DNA from: Ilumatobacteraceae bacterium | Lineage (GTDB): Bacteria; Actinomycetota; Acidimicrobiia; Acidimicrobiales; Ilumatobacteraceae | Direction of reading: 5' to 3' | DNA length: 52,204 nucleotides | Assembly (NCBI GenBank): GCA_017859395.1 | Contig: JAFMNE010000012.1 | Location: 1-52,204, forward strand | Part shown: piece by piece, positions 26,370-36,129 of the stretch | How positions within the stretch are numbered: position 1 is the first letter of the stretch | Layout: the number at the start of each line of letters is the position of its first letter | Position numbers and translations under genes: made by a program | Notes under the pieces: model-generated | Databases searched by the model: none | What the model was told of the DNA's origin: nothing | The model's input: only the letters and a program-made list of their open reading frames with translations

Positions 26370-28115
26370 TCACGATGGCGGCGCGACGCGAAGCCCAAGG
26401 TCCTCGAGTACGTCGGGAGCGATGGCCAGCGGCGCATCCGTCATGGGGTCGGCGCCGGATTGGGTTTTGGGGTACGCAATGACCTCGCGGATGTTGTCCT
26501 CACCGGCAAGGATTGCCACCAATCGGTCGAGTCCGACGGCGAACCCGCCATGTGGTGGCGCGCCATAGTCGAATGGCTTCAAGAAGAAGCCAAATCGACG
26601 TGCAGCTTCAGTGTCGTCGATGCCGAGAGCGGCGAAGACACGTCGCTGTAATTCGGGTTCATGAATACGGATCGAACCCGAGCCGAGCTCCCATCCGTTG
26701 AGCACAAGGTCGTAGGCGATAGAGCGGACGTTGAGCGGGTCGGTCTCGATCAGGTCGACGTCATCTGGGTGCGGCATCGTGAATGGGTGATGACCCGGCT
26801 TGGGACGTCCCGATTGTCCGTCGACACCGACGAACAGGGGAAATTCCACGACCCAGACGTAGCGATACGGCCCTTGGTGCACGGGCGGGCGTCCAAGGTC
26901 GGTCCGGAGCGTCCCGAGCACCTCGCATGTGGTCATCCATTCGTCGGCAACGAGGAGGCAGAGATCGCCGGAACGGGCATCGAGGCGTCCCCGGATACCC
27001 GAGAGTTCGTCCTCGGAAAGGAATTTGGCCACGGGCGACTCGATGCCGTCATCGGTGAACTTCATCCAGACCAAGCCTTTGGCGCCCAGTTGCTTGGCAC
27101 GGTCCGTGAGCCGATCAAGTTGGTTACGCCCGATGTCCGCCGCCGCACCGGCAACGGAGATGCCCTTGATTGCCTCGGCTCCAGCGAATGCGCCGAAACC
27201 GGTAGCCGCAAACAGATCGGTCAGCTCCACCAACTCCATTCCGAATCGGAGATCCGGCTTGTCGCTTCCATAACGATCCATCGCCTCACGCCATGTGATG
27301 CGCTCGATCTCGGGTGGGCGTTCGCCATTCGCAGCCTCTGCGGCATCGAGCACCGCAGAGCCCACGGCCTCGAGTACATCGTCTTGGTTAACGAAACTCA
27401 TCTCCAGGTCGAGTTGCATGAACTCGTATTGACGGTCTGCGCGTAGGTCCTCATCACGTAGGCATCGTGCGATCTGGAAATACCGATCAACACCGCCCAC
27501 CATCAACAGTTGCTTGAACAACTGCGGGGATTGTGGAAGAGCGTAGAAACTGCCCGGCTCCCGTCGCGCTGGTACGAGGAATTCGCGGGCACCTTCGGGT
27601 GTGGAGGGCACCAGCATGGGCGTTTCGACCTCGACAAAGCCCTGTGACACCATCGATGACCGCAGCGCCGCATTCACGGCCGCGCGAAGGCGCAGATTGC
27701 GTTGCATCCGCTCCCGTCGCAGATCGATGTAGCGATGACGCAGCCGAATGGTCTCGTCGACCTCGTCCGCACGTGCATCGACCGGGAACGGCGGTGGGTC
27801 CGCACGCCGTAAGACCGTGACCGAGCAGTCACCAATCTCAACCGCTCCGGTTGCGAGATTCTCGTTCGTTGTGCCCTCTGGACGCTGACGGACGGTTCCG
27901 GTGATTTGCAGCACATATTCACTGCGGACGTCGACGTCACCATCCACCACGCATTGGACAACGCCGCTGTTGTCGCGCAGATCGACAAAGGCAAGGTGCT
28001 CGCCATGTTCACGACGACGGGCAACCCACCCGCAGACCGTCACCGTGGCGCCGATGTCGTCACTGCCGACATGTCCACAGAGGTGGGTTCTCATACTGGT
28101 GCTGAAGTTGGTCAT
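26370..28115 (-). CDS. aspS: Aspartyl-tRNA synthetase (bacterial type)
   Basis: Charges tRNA-Asp (581 aa, class IIb). An N-terminal OB-fold anticodon domain (about 1-110) precedes the catalytic core; motif 2 is at RDEDLRADRQYEFMQLD (about 217-233), the bacterial GAD insertion follows at about 300-420, and motif 3 is GFAVGLDRLVAIL near the C-terminus. It follows hisS by nine bases; GAAGA before the ATG is a weak ribosome site. Whether it also charges tRNA-Asn cannot be told by eye. Confidence 0.97.
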   Translation of the reverse strand: MTNFSTSMRTHLCGHVGSDDIGATVTVCGWVARRREHGEHLAFVDLRDNSGVVQCVVDGDVDVRSEYVLQITGTVRQRPEGTTNENLATGAVEIGDCSVTVLRRADPPPFPVDARADEVDETIRLRHRYIDLRRERMQRNLRLRAAVNAALRSSMVSQGFVEVETPMLVPSTPEGAREFLVPARREPGSFYALPQSPQLFKQLLMVGGVDRYFQIARCLRDEDLRADRQYEFMQLDLEMSFVNQDDVLEAVGSAVLDAAEAANGERPPEIERITWREAMDRYGSDKPDLRFGMELVELTDLFAATGFGAFAGAEAIKGISVAGAAADIGRNQLDRLTDRAKQLGAKGLVWMKFTDDGIESPVAKFLSEDELSGIRGRLDARSGDLCLLVADEWMTTCEVLGTLRTDLGRPPVHQGPYRYVWVVEFPLFVGVDGQSGRPKPGHHPFTMPHPDDVDLIETDPLNVRSIAYDLVLNGWELGSGSIRIHEPELQRRVFAALGIDDTEAARRFGFFLKPFDYGAPPHGGFAVGLDRLVAILAGEDNIREVIAYPKTQSGADPMTDAPLAIAPDVLEDLGLRVAPPS

Positions 28116-28124
28116 GGTCTTCGA

Positions 28125-29381
28125 TCAGGGGTTGAGGAGGCGGTGGATGTATTCCACGGCCTCGTTTCGTGAGATGGATTGCTGGTCGGTGGCCCCGCTC
28201 ATATCGCGGATCGTCACCGTACCGGTCTGTGCCTCGTGCTCCCCCACGATGATGGCGACACGCGCACCTGATCGGTCAGCTGCTTTCATCTGTGCTTTCA
28301 TCGACCGGGCGTCGTATGCCCGTTCGCACCGCAGGCCGCTCCGTCGGAGCTCCGTCGTCATGGCGAGAGCATCGCCGCACCCAGCGGTATCAACAATGAA
28401 CACGTCAGCTGCGTTACTCGGCGCGGAGAACACGTTCTCGGCGTCGCATGCCAGCAAAGTTCGCTCGACGCCGAGCGCGAATCCGACTCCCGGGGTTGAT
28501 GGACCCCCGAGATTCTCAACGAGTCCGTCGTACCTGCCACCACCGCCAACAGCGTTCTGAGCGCCGTCGAGGGCAGAACTGCGGAACTCGAACGTGGTGA
28601 GCCGGTAGTAATCGAGTCCACGAACAAGGCGCCGATCTTCCGTGAATTCGATACCAAGGCTGGTCAGGCCCTGGAGGACATGCTCGTGATGTTGTGCTGC
28701 TTCCACCGACCAGAATTCGTCGATAGGCGGAGCGTCCGCGAGAGCGGCACGATCCTCTGAACGCTTGGAGTCGAGCAGGCGCAGAGGGTTCTTTGCGAGG
28801 GTGTCGCGCCCGGCCTCGCTGAGGTCCGCGGCGCGGGAGCGACAGAATTCGCCCAAGGCAGCGGTGTATGCCGCGCGATCTGTCGGCAGCCCGAGTGAGT
28901 TGATCACGATCTCCACGCCAGTCAACCCGAGTGACCGATAGAAGTCATGCGCGAGAGCGATCACCTCCACATCGAGGTCAGGATCAGAGCTGCCCAGTAC
29001 CTCCACCCCGAACTGGTCGAACTGTCGGTAGCGGCCCCGTTGGGGCTTTTCGTATCGAAAGTTGGCACCGGCGTACCACGCCTTGAACGGTGTTGGTGGG
29101 CGATGCTCCACGAACAATCGGCACACGCTGGCGGTCTGCTCGGGCCGGAGAGCAATATGACGACCACCCTTGTCGACAAAGTCGTACATCTCCTTGGTCA
29201 CCACATCAGTACCGTCGCCAAGACGGGCGAATACGCCAATATCCTCAAGCAGCGGTGGGGCCACTTCGCCATATCCAGCTCGGGTGACGACGTCGGCAAA
29301 CACCCCGGTGGCTGCGCGCATGCGCATTGACTCCGGGGGCAGGACGTCGCGCATCCCGGGACTAGTTGCGAATTGAGCCAC
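28125..29381 (-). CDS. hisS: Histidyl-tRNA synthetase
   Basis: Charges tRNA-His (418 aa, class IIa). Motif 2 region FRYEKPQRGRYRQFDQFGVE (about 107-126), histidine-specific LVRGLDYY near 258, and motif 3 region GVGFALGVERTL near 310 are visible; the C-terminal anticodon domain follows. The start is GTG at 29381. A TAACCT hexamer six bases upstream, built on the rel stop codon, suggests leaderless initiation in addition to read-through from rel. Confidence 0.97.
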   Translation of the reverse strand: MAQFATSPGMRDVLPPESMRMRAATGVFADVVTRAGYGEVAPPLLEDIGVFARLGDGTDVVTKEMYDFVDKGGRHIALRPEQTASVCRLFVEHRPPTPFKAWYAGANFRYEKPQRGRYRQFDQFGVEVLGSSDPDLDVEVIALAHDFYRSLGLTGVEIVINSLGLPTDRAAYTAALGEFCRSRAADLSEAGRDTLAKNPLRLLDSKRSEDRAALADAPPIDEFWSVEAAQHHEHVLQGLTSLGIEFTEDRRLVRGLDYYRLTTFEFRSSALDGAQNAVGGGGRYDGLVENLGGPSTPGVGFALGVERTLLACDAENVFSAPSNAADVFIVDTAGCGDALAMTTELRRSGLRCERAYDARSMKAQMKAADRSGARVAIIVGEHEAQTGTVTIRDMSGATDQQSISRNEAVEYIHRLLNP

Positions 29382-29387
29382 GGGGCG

Positions 29388-29393
29388 AGGTTA
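29388..29393 (-). promoter_or_regulatory. Possible -10 element of hisS, on the rel stop codon
   Basis: TAACCT on the minus strand, six bases (cgcccc) before the GTG at 29381. Its first three bases are the TAA stop of rel, so the match is easier to get by chance than the others. Confidence 0.35.
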
Positions 29394-31601
29394 CCGGTCG
29401 GTGTCGCCAGCGCCCGGGAGCACTCGGTACGCGTCATAGACCGAGTTGATACGTCGAATTCGGTTGATGACCGAAGTGAGTTGAGCGGTGTTCGACAATT
29501 CGAACTCGAATCGCATCTTTGCTACCCGGTCATCGCCGGTCAGCGTCCGCGAGGCGACAATATTGACCCGTCCGTCTGCGAGCGCATTGGCGACGTCGAG
29601 CAAGAGGTTGGAACGGTCGAGAGCGACCACCTCCACCGCAGCAGTCACCGTGTCGGTGGGTGTCTCCGCGTCCCAGTCGACATCGATGAAGCGTCCCGAC
29701 TCAGCGGCGGCGAGTGCGACCGCGTTCGCGCAATCGGTGCGGTGCACACTGACTCCCCGACCGCGCGTGACATAGCCGACGATCTCGTCACCAGGTAATG
29801 GTGTGCAGCAACTTGCCAGATTGACTAGCAGGTCGTCGAGCCCATCAACATGCACGCCGTCGACATGAGATCGCCGCAGCCGGTGATGAATGGGATCGTG
29901 TACCGGCGCCTCGGCGCCTAGCGCTCGAGCGACGCGTTGGGCAACACCGCGAGCCGACTGGTGTCCTTCTCCGATGGCAGCAAGGAGTGCCTCAACGTCT
30001 GTGTGACCTGTTTCTTGAGCGGCGTCGGCCACCTCTGGAGATTCAAGGGCGTGTGCGTCGGTCACCCCTTCGCGTCGGAGTTCATCGAGTAGTTCGTCGC
30101 GCCCCACATCGATCATGTCGTGCCGACGCTCACGTGAGAACCACTGGCGAATCTTGTTGCGCGCCCGGGTCGACACAACAAATCCGAGCCAATCCTGGGA
30201 GGGACCGGCGGCATCGACTTTGGACGTAAAAATTTCACAGGTGTCGCCGCTGTCCAGGGTGCTATCGAGCGCAACAAGACGACCATTGACCTTGGCGCCG
30301 ATACATGCGTGGCCTACCTCGGTATGCACTCCGTATGCGAAGTCAACGGGGGTTGAGTTCGCAGGGAGCGTGACCACACGTCCTTTGGGCGTAAAGACGA
30401 AAACCTCGTCTTGATGGAGGTCGGTCTTGAGAGTCTCCATGAATTGATTCGGGTCGCTGACCTCGGCCTGCCAATCGACTAAGCGATTCAGCCAGTCAAC
30501 ATCGGGTGTGCTGTCGTTCGACTTGTAGGCCCAGTGGGCAGCCACTCCCCACTCGGCGCGGTGGTGCATCTCAGAAGTCCGAATCTGCACCTCGATTGGT
30601 CGTCCATCGGAGCCGACAACCGTGGTGTGCAAACTCTGATAGAGGTTGAACTTCGGCATGGCGATGTAGTCCTTGAAACGTCCGACAACTGGGCGCCAGT
30701 GCCCATGGATCGTGCCCAGCGCGGCGTAACAATCCTTGATGGAGTGCACGACGATTCGCACGGCAACGATGTCGAAGATGTCGTCGAATTCGCGGCCCCG
30801 CAACACCATCTTTTCGTAGATGCTCCACAGGTGTTTGCCACGTCCGGTGACCTCCGCGTCGACACCAAGATCGCGCAAACGAGAACGAACCTCGGCCACC
30901 GCCTGCGCCACGTACCGGTCACGTTCAGGGGTTCGAGTGGCGACCAGGTGATCCAGTTCGGCGAAGCGCTTCGGTTGCAGCGATGCGAAGGCAAGATCTT
31001 CTAATTGCTGACGAATCTCTTGGATACCCAGTCGATGGGCCAACGGCGCGTAAATGTCGAGAGTCTCCTGCGCGATTCGTCGCTGCTTTTCGACGGGCAT
31101 CGCCGCGATCGTTCGCATATTGTGCAGGCGATCGGCGAGTTTGATGATGAGTACTCGAAGATCGCGAGCCATCGCAACGAGCATCTTGCGCATCGTGGCT
31201 GCTTGCTGGGCTTCCCGGGAGTCAAACTGGATCCGATCCAGCTTGGTCACACCGTCGACGATGCGGGCCACATCCGACCCAAACACTGCGTCGACGTCGT
31301 CGAGAGTGAGATCGGTGTCCTCGACCGCATCGTGTAGCAGCGCGGCAGCGATGGAGATCTCATCGAGACCAGTCTCAGCGACGATGCGCGCCACAGCGAG
31401 TGGGTGGTTGATATACGACTCGCCACTCGACCGGCGCTGCGCGCCGTGGGCCTCGGCAGCCGCCTCGTAGGCCCGAACGATCATGTCGGTCGTCGCCCGA
31501 GGATGAAAGCGCCGGTACGGTTCCAGCACGGGAGCCAGTGCAACGCTGGCGGCATTGTCGTTGTGGCGACGCCACGGAAGAACCCGGTCGACAGTTGGCA
31601 C
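29391..31601 (-). CDS. rel: Bifunctional (p)ppGpp synthetase/hydrolase Rel
   Basis: Makes and degrades the stringent-response alarmone (736 aa). The HD hydrolase domain has LLHDAVEDTD (His90-Asp91); the synthetase domain carries RFKDYIAMPK at about 308-317. The RxKD form marks bifunctional Rel, whereas RelA-only enzymes have ExDD. TGS domain (from about 395, DEVFVFTPKGRVVTLP), a conserved Cys region (LASCCTPLPGD) and a C-terminal ACT domain follow. GTG at 31601, two bases after the apt stop and eight bases after GGAG, is the likely start; the frame is open to 31622. Confidence 0.96.
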   Translation of the reverse strand: MPTVDRVLPWRRHNDNAASVALAPVLEPYRRFHPRATTDMIVRAYEAAAEAHGAQRRSSGESYINHPLAVARIVAETGLDEISIAAALLHDAVEDTDLTLDDVDAVFGSDVARIVDGVTKLDRIQFDSREAQQAATMRKMLVAMARDLRVLIIKLADRLHNMRTIAAMPVEKQRRIAQETLDIYAPLAHRLGIQEIRQQLEDLAFASLQPKRFAELDHLVATRTPERDRYVAQAVAEVRSRLRDLGVDAEVTGRGKHLWSIYEKMVLRGREFDDIFDIVAVRIVVHSIKDCYAALGTIHGHWRPVVGRFKDYIAMPKFNLYQSLHTTVVGSDGRPIEVQIRTSEMHHRAEWGVAAHWAYKSNDSTPDVDWLNRLVDWQAEVSDPNQFMETLKTDLHQDEVFVFTPKGRVVTLPANSTPVDFAYGVHTEVGHACIGAKVNGRLVALDSTLDSGDTCEIFTSKVDAAGPSQDWLGFVVSTRARNKIRQWFSRERRHDMIDVGRDELLDELRREGVTDAHALESPEVADAAQETGHTDVEALLAAIGEGHQSARGVAQRVARALGAEAPVHDPIHHRLRRSHVDGVHVDGLDDLLVNLASCCTPLPGDEIVGYVTRGRGVSVHRTDCANAVALAAAESGRFIDVDWDAETPTDTVTAAVEVVALDRSNLLLDVANALADGRVNIVASRTLTGDDRVAKMRFEFELSNTAQLTSVINRIRRINSVYDAYRVLPGAGDTDR

Positions 31602-31603
31602 TC

Positions 31604-32131
31604 TCAGTACTCCACGAGACACTCAACACGGCGACCAGCGAGGCGGTCCCGACCACCAAGCGACGTCAGGCCGATCAGAAATGCGCAACCGACAACCTGA
31701 GCGCCGAGTTCTTCCACGAGGGAGCATGTGGCGGCAGCGGTACCACCAGTCGCGAGCACATCATCGACGATGAGGATGCGCTCATCAGGCCGCACGGCAT
31801 CACGATGAATCTCGAGCCGATCCGTGCCATATTCGAGTTGGTATTCCTCGCGAGCAACGGCCCATGGCAACTTGCCCGGCTTGCGGACCGGCACGAACCC
31901 TGCTCGTAAGCGGTAGGCGACTGGCGCCGCGAGAATGAAGCCGCGCGCTTCGATGCCAACGACGCGGTCAACGACGAGGTCATCGAGCGCTGTGACGAGG
32001 TCATCGACCGCGCGACCGAACGCTGCCGCATCGCCCAGAAGGGGCGTGATATCACGGAAGACAACCCCGGGCTCCGGATAGTCAGCGATGTCGCGAATGA
32101 GGCGACCGATGCGACCTTCGGGAACAGCCAT
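31604..32131 (-). CDS. apt: Adenine phosphoribosyltransferase
   Basis: Salvages adenine to AMP with PRPP (175 aa). The PRPP loop is RILIVDDVLATGGT (about 118-131), and the N-terminal YPEPGVVFRDITPLL is typical of Apt. Lies between secF and rel, the usual actinobacterial place (secD-secF-apt-rel). A TAGCCT hexamer six bases before the ATG overlaps the secF stop codon and suggests its own leaderless start. Confidence 0.96.
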   Translation of the reverse strand: MAVPEGRIGRLIRDIADYPEPGVVFRDITPLLGDAAAFGRAVDDLVTALDDLVVDRVVGIEARGFILAAPVAYRLRAGFVPVRKPGKLPWAVAREEYQLEYGTDRLEIHRDAVRPDERILIVDDVLATGGTAAATCSLVEELGAQVVGCAFLIGLTSLGGRDRLAGRRVECLVEY

Positions 32132-32137
32132 GTATAG

Positions 32138-32143
32138 AGGCTA
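32138..32143 (-). promoter_or_regulatory. Predicted -10 element of apt-rel, on the secF stop codon
   Basis: TAGCCT on the minus strand, six bases (ctatac) before the ATG at 32131. The TAG is also the stop codon of secF. The hexamer is identical to the one before trpS. Confidence 0.45.
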
Positions 32144-33301
32144 GCGGCGCCGCCGGCGTGGACGAGGAGCGTGCCCCATCAGGCTTGAAGCATCAGCAGG
32201 GCGGCGTGACGACTCCTCATCTGTGGGACCGGCATCATCAGGTTCTGACGGGCTGGCGTCACGCCGGCGACGTCCCACTGGTTGCCCACCAAGAACCATC
32301 GATCGCAACGCGTCACCCGACGCGGTTTCCCAGGTTCGTTCGACCCAATCTCCGGATCGTTCCTTGATCACACCGAGAAGCGGAGCAGCGACGAACACCG
32401 ACGAGTAGGTGCCGAGGACGACACCAACGAGCAAGGCTAGGGCGAACTCGCTGAGAGCCGTTGCTCCCAGCACGCCCGCGCCAACGATCAGCAGCGACAG
32501 GATCGGCATAAGTGACGAGATGCTGGTGTTGATCGAACGCATCATCACTTGGTTCATGGACACGTTCACTATGTCGGTGTACGGCACCCTGTGAGCTGCG
32601 AACCGTGTCTCGTTCTCGCGGATGCGATCGAATACAACGATGGTGTCGTACAGGCTGTATCCAAGGATGGTCAAAAACGCGATCACCGTGGCCGGTGTGA
32701 CGGTCAGGCCAAGGATCGCGTACACGCCAACACTCACCACAACGTCGTGTGACATGGCCACCAATGCCGCCACTGCCATACGCCATTCAAAGCGAATAGA
32801 GATAAACACAGCTACCAATGCGAGGAAGATGATTAATGCACGAACTGCCTTTCCGGTGATGTCGCTCCCCCACGATGCACTAACGAGGTCGGACCCAACC
32901 TCATCAACAGCGACGCCGGCCGTCGTCGCGAGCGCTGCCCTGATATCTACGGGGTCGACGTCGCCGGTGTCGACCAACTGCACCTTGATGGTGCTGTCGC
33001 CGTCGCTGGACCGCTCCTGAAGGCGCGAACCCGCGGTGGGGACACCAAGGTCGTCCAGTACGTCTTGGATGTCGCTGATCGAGACAGTTGCTGCAGGCAC
33101 ATCCCATGACTGTCCCCCCTCGAAATCGATGCCGAGCTCAAGTCCACGTCCGAATAGACCGACGACAGTGGCAAGTATCAACACCGCTGATAGCACGAGG
33201 CCGACCCGCCGTCGCTGAGTAAACACGATCGCCGTTTGGCCGCGGTACAGGCGACCGGCTCCGGATGAAGCGATGTCCATTGGGGTATCGGCGCTGCTCA
33301 T
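32141..33301 (-). CDS. secF: Protein translocase subunit SecF
   Basis: Membrane partner of SecD that uses the proton gradient to pull proteins out of the Sec channel (386 aa). First membrane helix at about 32-50, then the P1 signature LGIDFEGGQ, and five helices in the C-terminal half with SLYDTIVVFDRIRENE. A charged tail of about 60 residues rich in Arg, Ser and Asp follows. The frame is open to 33520, but ATG at 33301 overlaps the secD stop by four bases and gives a normal start. Confidence 0.95.
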   Translation of the reverse strand: MSSADTPMDIASSGAGRLYRGQTAIVFTQRRRVGLVLSAVLILATVVGLFGRGLELGIDFEGGQSWDVPAATVSISDIQDVLDDLGVPTAGSRLQERSSDGDSTIKVQLVDTGDVDPVDIRAALATTAGVAVDEVGSDLVSASWGSDITGKAVRALIIFLALVAVFISIRFEWRMAVAALVAMSHDVVVSVGVYAILGLTVTPATVIAFLTILGYSLYDTIVVFDRIRENETRFAAHRVPYTDIVNVSMNQVMMRSINTSISSLMPILSLLIVGAGVLGATALSEFALALLVGVVLGTYSSVFVAAPLLGVIKERSGDWVERTWETASGDALRSMVLGGQPVGRRRRDASPSEPDDAGPTDEESSRRPADASSLMGHAPRPRRRRR

Positions 33302-34635
33302 TGTGACCCCCCCAGCCCGAGGATGCGCCCACTGGCATGAGCGCGACGAGACGCCATCAAAATGGACGCCGGACGGGTGAAGAACCAGCACACAACAAGA
33401 TCGCAAAGCGTCGTGAGACCCAGGTACAACGCAAAGCCCTTCACCGATCCCACAGACAACCAGAACAGGATTGCGGCAGCCATGACCGATACCAGATCGG
33501 CTGCCACGATGGTGCGCCACGTGGCGGCAAAGCTCCGCGGAGCAGCGTTGCGAGGTGTCCGCCCTGAGCGCACTTCGTCCTTCAGGCGTTCAAAGAGAAC
33601 AACGTAACTGTCGACCGTCACACCGATGGCCACGATGATGCCGGTGACACCGGCTAGAGACAATGCGTAGTTGGTCGCCTGCGACACGAACGCCGCCAAC
33701 GAATAGACGAGGCCGCCCCAAATAACAAGCCCGGCCACGACGACCGCCGCGATCATTCGGTAGTACGCAATGAGAAATGTGAGTACTGCGATAACGCCAA
33801 TGCCACCGGCCCACAGGGCCGCGCGAAGAGAGTCGTCGCCCGCACTCGCCGACACTGTCTCGACGCGCTGCGCCTCAACACCGACCGGGAAGGCACCGCG
33901 GTTGAGTACGCGTGCCAAATCACGAACCTCGTCCTCGGTGAACGATCCCGTGATCTCGACTCCGGTGGTGAACGATGGCTGGTTCACGACCGGAGCCGAT
34001 TGCACGACGTCGTCCAACACAATCGCAAGTTGTCGCGATGGACAGTCGGACCCAGCCGCGTAACAGGCGGCAGCAATGGAGTTCCAGACCTGGCGGCCAT
34101 CATCTCGCAAATCCACCGTGACGTACCACGAACCCGTGTCTGGCGTGAGTTGCGGTGCGGCACTTCCACGAGCGAAGACCTCGCCAGAACCAGCCGACGG
34201 ACCAACGATGCAGGTCTGCGTGCCGTCGTTCGTAGCGAGCGCTGCCTGACCGTCCGACAGGCCGTCGAGGCCATCGGGGCCAACGGCACCCGGCACGCAT
34301 TGGAGAACCGGACGTAATTCGACGATGCCAGCGACGTCGACGGCCCGGAGGGCCTGCGTTTGATCTTTGACTCCGGGAAGGTCGACGACGATGTTCTCGC
34401 CTTCAAGGCGCACGTCGGGCTCCGCAATACCCAGCGACTCGAGTTCATCGCGGATCAGATCGCGAATCACCAGCAGGTCATCTGCACTCGCCGGGTCGGT
34501 GGCCTGAAGGATGACGGAGACCCCGCCTTGAAGGTCGAGACCGAGAACGGGCGAATTGTCGGTGGCAACATTGATACCGACGAGCACTCCGACGACGATG
34601 ACGAACGACCCAAGGGTCGCCCAGAGGCGAGCCAT
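33298..34635 (-). CDS. secD: Protein translocase subunit SecD
   Basis: Partner of SecF (445 aa). Membrane helix at about 7-26, periplasmic P1 start LGLDLQGGVSVIL, and five C-terminal helices with GVTVDSYVVLFERLKDE. The frame is open to 34815 inside yajC, but ATG at 34635 leaves a one-base gap after yajC and gives the conventional N-terminus. Confidence 0.95.
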   Translation of the reverse strand: MARLWATLGSFVIVVGVLVGINVATDNSPVLGLDLQGGVSVILQATDPASADDLLVIRDLIRDELESLGIAEPDVRLEGENIVVDLPGVKDQTQALRAVDVAGIVELRPVLQCVPGAVGPDGLDGLSDGQAALATNDGTQTCIVGPSAGSGEVFARGSAAPQLTPDTGSWYVTVDLRDDGRQVWNSIAAACYAAGSDCPSRQLAIVLDDVVQSAPVVNQPSFTTGVEITGSFTEDEVRDLARVLNRGAFPVGVEAQRVETVSASAGDDSLRAALWAGGIGVIAVLTFLIAYYRMIAAVVVAGLVIWGGLVYSLAAFVSQATNYALSLAGVTGIIVAIGVTVDSYVVLFERLKDEVRSGRTPRNAAPRSFAATWRTIVAADLVSVMAAAILFWLSVGSVKGFALYLGLTTLCDLVVCWFFTRPASILMASRRAHASGRILGLGGSQ

Positions 34636-34636
34636 A

Positions 34637-34993
34637 TCAGGCCGATGTATCCGTGTCGTCGTCGGTCGTAGCCGATGAGACCCGTCCCTGTACGGCCGAG
34701 CGCGCCACGCGCACCTGCACGTCCTCATCGATCTCGATCCAGAAGAGATCGTCTTCAACGCCGGTGATGAAGCCATATAGGCCCGATGACGTGACGACCT
34801 CGTCACCAACTCCAAGCGAGGACTGCAGCGCTGCTGTTTCGCGCATTCGGCGACGCTGTGGCCGAATCATCAAGAAGTACAAGGCCACCGGAATCATCAA
34901 CAAGATGGCGAACTGCACAAGTGCGGCCCCACCAGAGGCGTCATCTTGCGCGAGTAGAGCTGTGGAGGAAATCACGGCGACGATGCTACCCAT
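34637..34993 (-). CDS. yajC: Preprotein translocase subunit YajC
   Basis: Small membrane protein (118 aa) of the SecDF-YajC complex. One membrane helix (about 22-44, ending FLMIRPQRRR) and a cytoplasmic domain with GDEVVTSSGLYGFI, both typical. The C-terminus is acidic. It lies between tgt and secD, the same order as in E. coli. Confidence 0.93.
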   Translation of the reverse strand: MGSIVAVISSTALLAQDDASGGAALVQFAILLMIPVALYFLMIRPQRRRMRETAALQSSLGVGDEVVTSSGLYGFITGVEDDLFWIEIDEDVQVRVARSAVQGRVSSATTDDDTDTSA

Positions 34994-35012
34994 GTCGGCC
35001 GTTGCACGTTCG

Positions 35013-36110
35013 TCATGCCCAGACGCGAAGAATGTCGTGCCGAAGCGCGTCGAAATCGCCGGTCACAATCGCGGAACGGATTTGATCGCAGAGTTGGATC
35101 GTCCAGCGCACATTGTGGACGCTTATCAACCGTGATGCGGTCTGTTCGCCCACGCTGAGCAAATGGCGAAGGAAGGCTCGTGAGTGTCGCGCGCAGATGA
35201 CGCAGTCGCAATTCTCGTCGATGGGGGCGTCGGAGCGTGCGAACTCCGCGCGCCGCAGGTTGACTCGTCCGCTTGAGGTCAGTGCTGTTCCGTGGCGTCC
35301 CAAGCGTGTTTGCATCACACAATCGAACTGGTCGACACCAAGTGCGATCGCTTCAACAATTGACGCCGGATCGCCAACGCCCATGAGGTAACGCGGGCGG
35401 TCTGTTGGAAGTTCGGCGATTGCAGCAGCGATGGCCGGCAGCATCTCCTCTCGTGTCTCCCCCACTGACAATCCGCCGATTCCGTACCCATCGAAATCGA
35501 GTGCCACGGTGCGTTGGGCGCTCTCACGACGCATAGCCGGCGACACGCCGCCTTGAACGATCCCGAACAATGACTGTTGTGGCGCGGCGTGAACATGTCG
35601 TGCACGCTGCGCCCACGCAGCGGACCTCTCGAGGGCCTGCCGCACGACCTCAGGTGCAGAGGGCAGTGGTGGACACTGGTCGAGGACCATCTGAATGTCG
35701 GCACCCAATGCTTGTTGCACAGCAACAGCCGTCTCGGGCTCGAAGCGGTGAAGGCTTCCGTCGTACACGCTGCGGAACGTCACACCGTCGTCGTCGACTC
35801 GTGGGTCAAGTGAGAAGACCTGGAAGCCGCCGGAATCGGTCAATGTCAGCCCATCCCAACCGGTAAATCCGCGCAGGCCACCCATATCAGCCACCAGATC
35901 CGCTCCGGGGCGCAGCATCAAGTGGTACGTGTTCGCCAGCACGATCTGGGCGCCGAGATGATCATGGTCCATGGCGCTCATATGGCGTATCGCGCCCCGC
36001 GTCCCAACCGGCATAAACAACGGCGTGGTGTACGAACCGCGCGCGGTCGTCGCGACACCTGCTCGTGCCGCACCGTGGAATGCCGCAATGTCGAACCTCA
36101 CCGGGAACAT
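35013..36110 (-). CDS. tgt: tRNA-guanine transglycosylase
   Basis: Replaces guanine 34 of His, Asn, Asp and Tyr tRNAs with the queuosine precursor (365 aa). General-base Asp92 in TDSGGFQ, nucleophile Asp in QFDCVM, and zinc ligands CDCVICARH near residue 307 are present. The segment usually reading PTR after the nucleophile is QTR here. A TAGGTT hexamer seven bases before the ATG suggests a leaderless start. It follows queA by 19 bases. Confidence 0.95.
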   Translation of the reverse strand: MFPVRFDIAAFHGAARAGVATTARGSYTTPLFMPVGTRGAIRHMSAMDHDHLGAQIVLANTYHLMLRPGADLVADMGGLRGFTGWDGLTLTDSGGFQVFSLDPRVDDDGVTFRSVYDGSLHRFEPETAVAVQQALGADIQMVLDQCPPLPSAPEVVRQALERSAAWAQRARHVHAAPQQSLFGIVQGGVSPAMRRESAQRTVALDFDGYGIGGLSVGETREEMLPAIAAAIAELPTDRPRYLMGVGDPASIVEAIALGVDQFDCVMQTRLGRHGTALTSSGRVNLRRAEFARSDAPIDENCDCVICARHSRAFLRHLLSVGEQTASRLISVHNVRWTIQLCDQIRSAIVTGDFDALRHDILRVWA

Positions 36111-36117
36111 CGTGCGG

Positions 36118-36123
36118 AACCTA
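36118..36123 (-). promoter_or_regulatory. Predicted -10 element of tgt
   Basis: TAGGTT on the minus strand, seven bases (ccgcacg) before the ATG at 36110, in the 19-base gap after queA. Identical hexamer and spacing to fabI. It could drive tgt-yajC-secD-secF. Confidence 0.55.
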
Positions 36124-36129
36124 TCCCGT

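Noticed and set aside
26661-27446. Plus-strand frame of 261 codons
   Set aside because: Antisense to aspS; no domain motifs and no ribosome site.
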